Positions 51,601 through 58,111 of a DNA stretch of 64,000 nucleotides are shown here, piece after piece. Location: NCBI RefSeq assembly GCF_000820845.2, contig NZ_CBXV010000006.1:124001-188000 (forward strand), in the 5' to 3' direction. Position 1 is the stretch's first letter. Each line of letters starts with the position of its first letter. The stretch is from Pyrinomonas methylaliphatogenes. GTDB lineage: Bacteria > Acidobacteriota > Blastocatellia > Pyrinomonadales > Pyrinomonadaceae. The notes below the pieces were generated by a model. The model had not been told where the DNA came from and did not search any database. It saw only the letters and a list, made by a program, of their open reading frames with translations. The translations under genes were made by a program, and so were the position numbers.

Positions 51601-52294
51601 GATCGTTCTGCAATTCAGCGATGAGGGGATCGGCATCCCTGCCGACTCCCTCGAAAGGATCTTCGAACCTTTCTACACAACAAAAGGCGTGCATGGGACC
51701 GGATTGGGTCTCTTCGTCAGCTATGGGATTATCGAACGCCACCGCGGCCTGATCGAAGTCGAATCGGAAGTCGGACGCGGCACGACCTTCACCATCAAAC
51801 TTCCGGCCACCTGCGCCACAGCCCCGAAGAGACGCAAGCGGCGGCGAGAGATGACAGAATCGCTCTGCATACTCGTCGCCGATGATGATCCAGCCGTGCG
51901 CGAAACGCTCGCCGATATGCTCACCGCAATGAACCATCGCGTCGTCGAAGTAGACGGCGGACACGCCGCGTTCGCCGCGCTGGCCACGCAGCCTTTCGAT
52001 CTAGTCTTCACCGACCTTTCGATGCCCGAGATAGATGGTTGGCAGTTGGCGCGTACCATCCGCCGCCATCAACCGGAGATAGGCATCATCCTCGTCACCG
52101 GATATGGGTATGACGCCCTCGCCCAAACGGAAGAGAGGAACCTAGTCGACGGCGTCATCGCCAAACCGTTCAACTTCGACGAACTGGCCGAGATCATCGC
52201 CCAAACGATCGAACGCCGCAACGCCATCCTCGCCTCGTTCGACGATCGTTTGACGGGAGAGGTCGAAACGGCGCTGGACCATACGAGCAACTGA
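48626..52294 (+). CDS. Multidomain hybrid sensor histidine kinase with receiver domains at both ends
   Basis: 1222 residues, no membrane helices, so a cytoplasmic sensor. Order: receiver (8-122, Asp58 in ISDVVMPGMDG); PAS (about 130-250); two GAF domains (about 265-420, 425-590); two PAS domains (about 595-710, 715-840); HisKA with His near 853 (GVAHDFNNALAAILG); HATPase (EVFVNLIINAIHAMP, FSDEGIGI, GTGLGLFVSYGI); and a C-terminal receiver (about 1080-1200, FTDLSMPEIDGW, IAKPFNF). The N-terminal receiver has Met111 in place of the invariant Lys (FLEMPF), so its phosphorylation response may be altered. Signal unknown. ATG at 48626 is used. Confidence 0.92.
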   Translation: MNDQACRATVLIVNDEPETLEVLTVLLQNEGYRTIGAISGEEALQRAREVNPDLVISDVVMPGMDGIELCRRLKEDVHTSSIPVLLASARHSASEAGVKGLEAGADDFLEMPFRLQELLIKTARLVERSRVERHYRDLVEQAADIIFTEDRHGRLTSINRAGTLLFGRSTAELIGTPTERLFGTPQEAPQAEQRERSERGVHRIIDANQSIRYLEVITTPIHDSRGEVIGKRGIARDITERKLLEKHLARQLEREAVIGRITRAVHQSLDPAEVFRAAVMELGQILEADRCVLFIPDEESGIVRAVAEYSVDCVAPPIREYKLEDLEELRRQIKAAGFLASDDAANDPRLSSIYERFLLKSGIRSVLYAAIKVGEDMHGAFAISTVRCVRRWSEMDIALACAVAEQTGLAIRQAQLYQQANAASMREALINRLGQTIRASLDLPEILHTATHELGRALGVSRVHLSLYETNSEKLLHEYTYATDGTSARPESEGHLVESIRRRLKVELQPLIFDELRTDGERDEACQILTECGARAAIFYPLIIQENFRGILSIYQLDRARRWSKDELTLIEAVTAQLSTGIAHAETFGMVAHAKREWEVTFDAMSDGIFIFDAQKRLARVNRAGAALEDSWPHLLIGRRCCDVLRSADQTCLVERTFHEKRRIVQEYILESSVRPLLVIAEPLLDEHGQVNGVICTARDLTELREAQATARQQQALLLSVLQTSREAIYATDAEGRVQWGNRAVFELIGRTGDELIGRHIGDFIHEDDRELVRRCIQKTLDGQSQSYEARYCSADGSVRSALVTCTPLRVDEQITGILCFAHDITEQKQQRERLAQAEKLRALGQLAFGVAHDFNNALAAILGRTQLMRRYIDDPKLLQSLDVIQTAAEDAAAITRRIQTFARQSPLERFERLDVALLVLDAIEITRTQWEDEAHARGVNYDVKMQMPNDLFVAGNASELREVFVNLIINAIHAMPNGGRLAISGERRDNQIVLQFSDEGIGIPADSLERIFEPFYTTKGVHGTGLGLFVSYGIIERHRGLIEVESEVGRGTTFTIKLPATCATAPKRRKRRREMTESLCILVADDDPAVRETLADMLTAMNHRVVEVDGGHAAFAALATQPFDLVFTDLSMPEIDGWQLARTIRRHQPEIGIILVTGYGYDALAQTEERNLVDGVIAKPFNFDELAEIIAQTIERRNAILASFDDRLTGEVETALDHTSN

Positions 52295-52319
52295 AATTGA
52301 AACCGCTCGTCATTGAAGA

Positions 52320-52345
52320 GGGGCGGTGGCTGACGCCACCACCCC
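52320..52345. terminator. GC-rich hairpin between convergent genes
   Basis: GGGG-C-GGTGGC-TGAC-GCCACC-A-CCCC: an 11-step stem with one mismatch and a 4-base loop, 26 bases past the hybrid kinase stop and 61 bases past the stop of the facing gene. Likely ends both transcripts. Confidence 0.6.
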
Positions 52346-52405
52346 CACTTCTCGCTGATTGCTTTCCCCCTTGTTCAATCGTTGCCCGCCCGAAGCTGAA
52401 GGCGA

Positions 52406-53344
52406 TCAACCGCGCCTCTTTATCCGAAACTCCCTCTGCGGCACCGGCAACTCCTCGATCGTGTAGTTGGAAGGGACCTCGAAAAGCGAGCGATCCGGCT
52501 CGCCGCGTTTGATGTTCGTCAATCTATAGGTCGTCTCACCAAAACGCGGATCGCTGTGTCGCGTCATCACGACCATCTGCAACTCGGGCGAATACCAGCG
52601 CTCGAAGACGACCTCAATCGGCCTCTCGTTCCCGATCGCGCCCGCCGGAATGGTCAGCGTAAGGCGCGTGCCCTCGGCTTCGACGCCTTCGATCACCTGC
52701 TTGCCGAGCGATTCGCTTTTGACCTCTTCGGAACCGAACTTTTCGCTTGGTCCTACCGCCGTGATCGTAGAGATCGGTCCGGGCGGCGGTAGAGGCGTGG
52801 CATCCGGCCCCGGCTTCCCCTCACCGTGCGGCGGCGGACTCATCGGACCGAGGTCTTTGGGCAACTCGAGGAAAGCGTGCTTACGCGCCGTATTCGTTCG
52901 CGGGTCGAGGATGTAGTTGACCTTCGCCACCGGATCGCTGATGAAGATCAGATGCAGCGGCTCAACTTTCGCCGGAAACGGGCCGATCATGTCCAACACC
53001 TGCTCGCGCCGCACGCGCCCCTCGCCATCTCGATAGATGGTCGCCGTCGAACGCCGCGCGATGCGATTCCCGTCGGCTAATGTCTGGACCGATTCCGTCA
53101 CTTCCTCCGCGGCAAAAGGGGCGCCTTTGACGATCTTATTGAAGCTCATCTCGGATGAGATGAAGACGAATGTTCCACTGGCCGGACCTGGGCCGGTCTG
53201 AACGCTGACATACCGCTTCTCGGGCGGCCAGCCTTTCGCCCCTTGATCCTGCGCTTTGGCGAAGCTGACAAACGACACGAGCAATAAAGATGAGATCATG
53301 ACGGCATATCTCTTCACACATGGGGTCGAGTTCGACAGTCTCAT
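52406..53344 (-). CDS. Secreted protein of unknown function, downstream of sigma/anti-sigma pair
   Basis: 312 residues. Signal peptide (about 1-32, ending VSFAKAQ), then a soluble domain with a Pro/Gly-rich central linker (PPPHGEGKPGPD, TPLPPPGPIS). No cysteines or metal motif stand out. The half-and-half layout (STATIYRDGEGRVRRE and LNYILDPRTNTARKH; later VVMTRHSDPRFGETTYRLTNI) recalls acidobacterial secreted proteins placed beside ECF sigma factors. Third gene of a sigma/anti-sigma/secreted-protein set. ATG at 53344 has GGAGG 10 bases upstream. Confidence 0.8.
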   Translation of the reverse strand: MRLSNSTPCVKRYAVMISSLLLVSFVSFAKAQDQGAKGWPPEKRYVSVQTGPGPASGTFVFISSEMSFNKIVKGAPFAAEEVTESVQTLADGNRIARRSTATIYRDGEGRVRREQVLDMIGPFPAKVEPLHLIFISDPVAKVNYILDPRTNTARKHAFLELPKDLGPMSPPPHGEGKPGPDATPLPPPGPISTITAVGPSEKFGSEEVKSESLGKQVIEGVEAEGTRLTLTIPAGAIGNERPIEVVFERWYSPELQMVVMTRHSDPRFGETTYRLTNIKRGEPDRSLFEVPSNYTIEELPVPQREFRIKRRG

Positions 53345-53376
53345 AAGTTTCATGCCTCCGTTCGATTGACTAGCTT

Positions 53377-54180
53377 TCAACGCACAAACCGCACGGCACG
53401 CGCCAGTCCATCAGCGCCGATGACGACATCAGCCCTCACCCACTCTCCGGATCGCTCTGCGTTTATCGGCCACCCTAAAGAGACCAGAGCCGCGCGCGGG
53501 AGCTCTACGCGCACGATCTGACCGCTCTCGAACGGGAGAAGTTCAGGCGGCACGAGCGGAATGAATTCCGTCGCGATCTCTCCAGCGATCGAATCCCCAT
53601 CGATCGCTCTTCTTCCCGGCGCGCGCTCTCTCCGTTGCCGAAGCGATTCGCCCCTTCTGACTCCTTTCCTCACCACATTGAGCGAACCCTTCTTTGAAAC
53701 GGCCTTCTCAGGCACGACGGACTCGATTGCGGGCGACCCGCTTGCCCGCAACTCATGCCGCTCGGCCCGCGCCGCACGCTCATCCTGAACGGACTGTGAC
53801 CGATTCGATCCCGATTGTCTGTATGCGATGAGGAGACCGGTGACAAATAGAGCGCAAACGGCCAACAGCCAAGCGTAGCGCAAGGATCGCGCTCTTGCCG
53901 GAAGAGATCCGATCGCCACACGCTCCTTCGAAGCGAAATGCTGGCGGAAGGCGATGACCAGATCTCGTTCTAGTTCTTCCGGCACGCCATCACGCTCATC
54001 TTCGACCGCCAGCCCGTGGAGCGCGAGCGCAAGCGCTTGCGCGCTCGCGAGTCGCCGCGCGCACTCTGCGCATTCGGCAGCATGCGCGAGCGCAGCTTCG
54101 AATCGTTCAGCGTCCGCCGGGCGATTGCGCACCAGATCGTGCACTGACGAAGCGAACTTTTTGCACCTCAAGCGTAACAT
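53377..54180 (-). CDS. Zinc-finger anti-sigma-like membrane protein
   Basis: 267 residues. The N-terminus has the HxxxCxxC zinc motif of zf-HC2 anti-sigma factors (His33, Cys37, Cys40 in HAAECAEC), followed by a helical region, one membrane helix (about 101-120), a basic, disordered linker and a C-terminal domain with PPELLPFESGQIVRVELP and ADVVIGADGLARAVRFV. It overlaps the sigma factor gene by 13 bases, a standard sign of a regulator pair. Inferred role: holds the sigma factor at the membrane and releases it on an envelope signal. ATG at 54180 follows GGAG by 8 bases. Confidence 0.82.
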   Translation of the reverse strand: MLRLRCKKFASSVHDLVRNRPADAERFEAALAHAAECAECARRLASAQALALALHGLAVEDERDGVPEELERDLVIAFRQHFASKERVAIGSLPARARSLRYAWLLAVCALFVTGLLIAYRQSGSNRSQSVQDERAARAERHELRASGSPAIESVVPEKAVSKKGSLNVVRKGVRRGESLRQRRERAPGRRAIDGDSIAGEIATEFIPLVPPELLPFESGQIVRVELPRAALVSLGWPINAERSGEWVRADVVIGADGLARAVRFVR

Positions 54181-54755
54181 CTCTTCGTCTCCACCGGAGC
54201 GCTTGTGGAAGAGCCCAATCTTTCGCTGAGCAACGCACGCGCCCGATTGAGCCGCGAACGTATCGTTCCGACTGCGCATCCCAGCGCCGCAGCCGCCTCC
54301 GCATAGCTCATCCCATGCAGATCACAAAGGATCACAACTTCGCGATAGTGCACGGGCAAAGCGAGGATCGCGCGGCGCACGCGCGCAACCGTTTCGGCGC
54401 GTTCCATCTCGGCAAACAGATCGCCCGCTTCGACCTGATCGAGCGCGCCATCGCCATCTTGCATCGTCACGAAGGATGACGCGCGCTCGATGGCACGCCG
54501 CACCAGATTTCGCGTCATCCCGTAAAGATAAGCCGGAAACGATCCCCGATCCGCATCGAACCTTTCCGCCTCGCGGATCAACGCCAGGAAGACATCTTGC
54601 GTCACGTCCTCGGCAATCGAAGTCGAGCCGCTCATCTGACGGGCGAACCGGTAAACACAACCGCTCCACCGCCTGTAGAGCGTCACGAAAGCCTCTTCGT
54701 CTCCCGCGGCCATGCGCCGAAGCAGGTCCTGATCGCTGAGAATTTCGGCTGCCAT
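54168..54755 (-). CDS. ECF-type RNA polymerase sigma factor
   Basis: 195 residues. Region 2 (about 25-95: EDVTQDVFLALIREAERFD, SFPAYLYGMTRNLVRRA) and region 4 (about 130-180: LPVHYREVVILCDLHGMSYAEAA, GTIRSRLNRARALL) are complete, with no region 1.1 or 3, as expected for an extracytoplasmic-function sigma. First gene of a three-gene minus-strand set with its probable zinc-finger anti-sigma and a secreted protein. Its target promoters cannot be read from this window. Confidence 0.93.
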   Translation of the reverse strand: MAAEILSDQDLLRRMAAGDEEAFVTLYRRWSGCVYRFARQMSGSTSIAEDVTQDVFLALIREAERFDADRGSFPAYLYGMTRNLVRRAIERASSFVTMQDGDGALDQVEAGDLFAEMERAETVARVRRAILALPVHYREVVILCDLHGMSYAEAAAALGCAVGTIRSRLNRARALLSERLGSSTSAPVETKRCYA

Positions 54756-54837
54756 CGGATCGCCTTTTCGTCAGATAATTCCCCGCGAGGCGTGGAAAAG
54801 TTCCAAAATTCGCCAGCCATCGCGCCTTCGCTTCTGT

Positions 54838-54843
54838 TATACT
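54838..54843 (+). promoter_or_regulatory. Candidate -10 element of queG
   Basis: TATACT 15 bases before the queG ATG, giving a leader of under 10 bases. No convincing -35. Confidence 0.3.
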
Positions 54844-54858
54844 CGAACCCGAAGTTGG

Positions 54859-55827
54859 ATGCAGGGAACGATCTCAAAAGACGCTTCCCCTCGAACGCGC
54901 GCGGCGAAGATTCGCGAGCGCGCCCTCAATCTGGGCTTTCACAAAGTCGGGATCGCACGCGCCGAACCGCTCACCGAAGAGCGAGCGCGGCTCGAGGAGT
55001 GGTTGGCGCGTGGATTTCACGCGACGATGCAATGGATGGCGCGCGATACGGAACGCCGCGCGGATCCGCGCCATCTTCTGCCTTCGGCAAAATCGGTTGT
55101 CGTCGTCGCGCTCAACTACTACACGCCCCACGAGCATGATGAAGATCCCGATCGAGGGAAGATTTCGCGTTACGCTTGGGGCGACGATTACCATGAGATC
55201 ATCGGCGACAAATTGCGCACGCTGCTCGATTGGATCAGAGCCGAATGGCCTGAGGCTGAAGGGCGCATCTGCGTCGATGCCCAGCCGACGATGGATAAAG
55301 CGTGGGCCGTCCGCGCCGGATTGGGCTGGATCGGCAAACATTCGAATCTGATCACGCGCGAATATGGATCATGGGTCTTCTTGGGCGAACTACTGCTCAA
55401 TCTGGAGCTGGAACCAGACGTTGGTCCAGCAGAAGATCACTGCGGCACCTGCACGCTCTGCCTAGAAGCTTGTCCGACCGGGGCGATCGTCGAACCGCGC
55501 GTAGTCGATGCGAACCGATGCATCTCGTATGCGACGATCGAACTCCGCGCCGCACAAATCCCCGAGGAGATCGCGCGCAATTTGCGCGGTTGGCTTTACG
55601 GTTGCGACATCTGCCAAGACGTCTGCCCGTGGAATCGCTTCGAAAAACCGACCGATGAGCCGCGCTTCGAACCGCGATACGGACAAACGACGTTGCCGCT
55701 TGCTGAAGTGATCGCGATGGATCATGAAACGTATGTCGCGCGGTTCCGCCGCAGCCCCATCAAACGAGCTAAACTCGCCGGATTGCAACGAAACGCGCGC
55801 GCGCTTCGAAACAGAAGCGGCGATTAG
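54859..55827 (+). CDS. queG: Epoxyqueuosine reductase
   Basis: 322 residues. Final step of queuosine synthesis: cobalamin-dependent reduction of epoxyqueuosine in tRNA. Two [4Fe-4S] motifs are clear: HCGTCTLCLEACPTGAI and CDICQDVCPWN. VDAQPTMDKAWAVRAGLGWIGKHSN and FLGELLLN are family hallmarks. Shorter than E. coli QueG, lacking the C-terminal repeat region, which is a common variant. No queuosine partner genes are nearby. Confidence 0.95.
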   Translation: MQGTISKDASPRTRAAKIRERALNLGFHKVGIARAEPLTEERARLEEWLARGFHATMQWMARDTERRADPRHLLPSAKSVVVVALNYYTPHEHDEDPDRGKISRYAWGDDYHEIIGDKLRTLLDWIRAEWPEAEGRICVDAQPTMDKAWAVRAGLGWIGKHSNLITREYGSWVFLGELLLNLELEPDVGPAEDHCGTCTLCLEACPTGAIVEPRVVDANRCISYATIELRAAQIPEEIARNLRGWLYGCDICQDVCPWNRFEKPTDEPRFEPRYGQTTLPLAEVIAMDHETYVARFRRSPIKRAKLAGLQRNARALRNRSGD

Positions 55828-55983
55828 AGCGCCGCCGCCTCGCGCGAAGAACAGGCCAATCGAACTCAAACGTTAGCCCCCAATCGAGGATCGAAAGATG
55901 AGCCTTTCGCCTTGCACTTTCGCCATTCCCATGTTGATAATTATGGGTTTCCAAACTAACGCGACCGATTAGGAGGAGATTGA

Positions 55984-56148
55984 ATGGGTAAAGGAGATTT
56001 GCGGACCAGGCGTGGGAAGCTCTTCCGCGGCACTTACGGTAAATCGCGCCCGAGGAAGAAAAAGAAGAAAGCGGCGGCGCAAAAGCTTCAATCCGCAACC
56101 GCTCAACCTCCCGCGACGGAGAACCGCGCCCAGCAAGCCGAAAGCTAA
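55984..56148 (+). CDS. thx: 30S ribosomal protein THX
   Basis: 54 residues. The small basic protein that sits in the head of the 30S subunit in Thermus and relatives. [19 protein letters not shown] followed by [10 protein letters not shown] matches the family closely; the last 20 residues (Gln/Ala/Pro-rich) are a lineage-specific tail. A very strong AGGAGGAG lies 6 bases before ATG. Stands alone between queG and a lipoprotein gene, with a hairpin shortly after. Confidence 0.9.
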   Translation: MGKGDLRTRRGKLFRGTYGKSRPRKKKKKAAAQKLQSATAQPPATENRAQQAES

Positions 56149-56187
56149 GTCCAAATAGTCGCCCTCTGAGAAGCGCCGGGCCGCCCG

Positions 56188-56209
56188 AGCGCAAGGCGAA
56201 TCTTGCGCT
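56188..56209 (+). terminator. Hairpin downstream of thx
   Basis: AGCGCAAG-GCGAAT-CTTGCGCT, 8-bp perfect stem, 39 bases past the thx stop. A wider pair, GAAGCGCCG (56170-56178) with CGGCGCTTC (56228-56236), encloses it, giving a two-stem structure. Confidence 0.5.
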
Positions 56210-56357
56210 TCCGCCATTTCCGCAGCTCGGCGCTTCGGGCGGTTCCGTCAACTCTGCCTCACTCTTCCATCGAATGATCCGAGCGTGATATGCTCGCAGA
56301 CGGCTTCCCCCAATCCACCTTCCCCCGCAGTACGAAGCCTATTTGAGGAGAAGGACC

Positions 56358-57212
56358 ATGTCACGTTTTAACCTTTTCGCGATCTTCGTCGCGATCGTCG
56401 CGTTTTTCAACTCCTGTCAGCAACAGACGCCGATCAACAATGCGAACCTGAGCACGACGAACGCCAACACCTATGCCGGTCCAGTCGAATCGCCGAGCCC
56501 GCCGATCGAAGCGCGCGAACCGGACACCTACAGCGCGACCGTCACCTTGACGGCCCAAACGGCGGGCAGCGAGCGCGTGCTCGGCATTCCGCCTTTGACT
56601 TTCGAAGTGTCGCGCGACGGCGACTATCGGCGTTACGCTTTCCGCTTGCCTAACGGTGAACAGGTCATCTACCTGGACCGCGGCGACCAACGTTACCTCC
56701 TCTTGCCCGATCGGCGACAGTACGTCGAATTGAATCGTGAAACGATCGGGTTCGAAGTGCCCCGCGTGATGACGCCAAGCGAGATGGTTGACGAACTGCG
56801 ACGGCGCGGCGGTTATGAGCGCGTCGGCGAAGAGGAGATCAATGGGCGCACCGTCATCAAGTATCGCTATGCGACGACGACGCGCACCGACACGCAGGCG
56901 GGCAATGTGCAGGCTGAGAACTTCGTCTACGTCGATAAAGAGACCGGGCTTCCGCTCCGCTCCGAACTCTTCTCCGAAGCCGAACGCGAAGTGCAAGGCG
57001 TCAAAAGCGTGCGCATCGTCGCCGAGATGCGCGATCTCAGGATCGCGGCGGATCCGAAACTCTTCGAGGTCCCGCAAGGCTTCGCGCGCGTATCCGGCGA
57101 ACAGGTGAAGCAACAGATCGATGCGCTCGCCGCATTGATAAGCGCCACATTACAAGGTATCGCGCAAGCCGCGGCGCAACCATCGCCGACCGCGTCGCCG
57201 ACAGGCCGATGA
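56358..57212 (+). CDS. Putative lipoprotein, function unknown
   Basis: 284 residues. The hydrophobic N-terminus ends AFFNSCQQQ, so Cys near residue 20 could be lipidated, though the lipobox is not perfect. After an Asn/Thr/Pro-rich linker the domain (about 50-255) is beta-rich: TFEVSRDGDYRRYAFRLPNG, EEEINGRTVIKYRYA and LRIAADPKLFEVPQGF recall LolA-like or DUF4412-like lipoprotein folds. A GAGGAGAAGG lies before ATG 56358. Followed by an anchored protein of unknown function and an M1 aminopeptidase on the same strand. Confidence 0.78.
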   Translation: MSRFNLFAIFVAIVAFFNSCQQQTPINNANLSTTNANTYAGPVESPSPPIEAREPDTYSATVTLTAQTAGSERVLGIPPLTFEVSRDGDYRRYAFRLPNGEQVIYLDRGDQRYLLLPDRRQYVELNRETIGFEVPRVMTPSEMVDELRRRGGYERVGEEEINGRTVIKYRYATTTRTDTQAGNVQAENFVYVDKETGLPLRSELFSEAEREVQGVKSVRIVAEMRDLRIAADPKLFEVPQGFARVSGEQVKQQIDALAALISATLQGIAQAAAQPSPTASPTGR

Positions 57213-57330
57213 ACGGTTCGCGACCGCTTTCGGCGCCGAAAGCGAGGCTGAAAGCGATCGCCTTCGATGATGGCGGATATCGAATGATTTTGCGGTCTAT
57301 GCGCCGCAAACCTTACGAGGAGGATAGCAG

Positions 57331-58065
57331 ATGAGATATGCGCTCGTTCTCCTGTTAGGCGCGCTCGTCGGTGGGGCGCTCGTCTATTTTCTGCTCGCCA
57401 ATGCTCTTTACGCGAGAAAGCTTCCCGATCTGCCTCCGCCCCATCTCGACGAGGGCGAAGATTCAACCGTCGCCCACATCACGTTCGACGAACGATTCTT
57501 CAATTCGGCACTCGAGACCATCTTCAAAGAGATCGGCGCGCCGACGTTCCGCCTAGCGGCGAATGGCAGCGCGCCGCAACTTATCGGCGTTCAGGACAGC
57601 GCTTGCCCGAGCCAGATCACCATCATGCCAGAGGGGACGAACACGCGCACCTTTGTTCGCTTGACCGATGGTAAGATCGCCGTCCCTCTCGCTTTCGTCG
57701 GCAATTACAACGTCTTCGGGCGTTGCCTGAATTTCCGCGGTTCGGCGCAAACCGATTTCCAACTTCGCTTCGACCCGACTCGACAAATACTCTACGGGCA
57801 ACTCAACGTTGAAGGCGTCTCGCCCGAAGGTATTTCGCCCGCGTTCGCCGGGCTGATCACGCTTCTAGTGCAACGCGCGCTTAACGAGCGAGTCAATCCG
57901 ATCGCGATCCTGCACGGCGAGCAGCTAGCCCTCGATCTACCGGTACAAGCCGCAGGCGGCAGTTTGCGCGCGCGCGTCAAAGACATTCGCGCCGAGACGG
58001 GCGATGGGACATTGCGATTGAATATCGTTTACGATTTCAATGGGCATCGCTCTCCCGTAAAATGA
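57331..58065 (+). CDS. Membrane-anchored protein of unknown function
   Basis: 244 residues. One N-terminal helix (ALVLLLGALVGGALVYFLLA) anchors an extracytoplasmic beta-rich domain. Segments VAHITFDERFFNSALETIF, GKIAVPLAFVGNYNVFGRCLNF and LNERVNPIAIL suggest a lipid-binding tubular fold, but I cannot assign a family. Cysteines at about 93 and 132 may pair. CGAGGAGG is close upstream of ATG. M1 aminopeptidase follows after 46 bases. Confidence 0.78.
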   Translation: MRYALVLLLGALVGGALVYFLLANALYARKLPDLPPPHLDEGEDSTVAHITFDERFFNSALETIFKEIGAPTFRLAANGSAPQLIGVQDSACPSQITIMPEGTNTRTFVRLTDGKIAVPLAFVGNYNVFGRCLNFRGSAQTDFQLRFDPTRQILYGQLNVEGVSPEGISPAFAGLITLLVQRALNERVNPIAILHGEQLALDLPVQAAGGSLRARVKDIRAETGDGTLRLNIVYDFNGHRSPVK

Positions 58066-58111
58066 TGTCCGGCGAAGATAGACCACTACACGCGCACCAT
58101 TTGAGCGTTCG

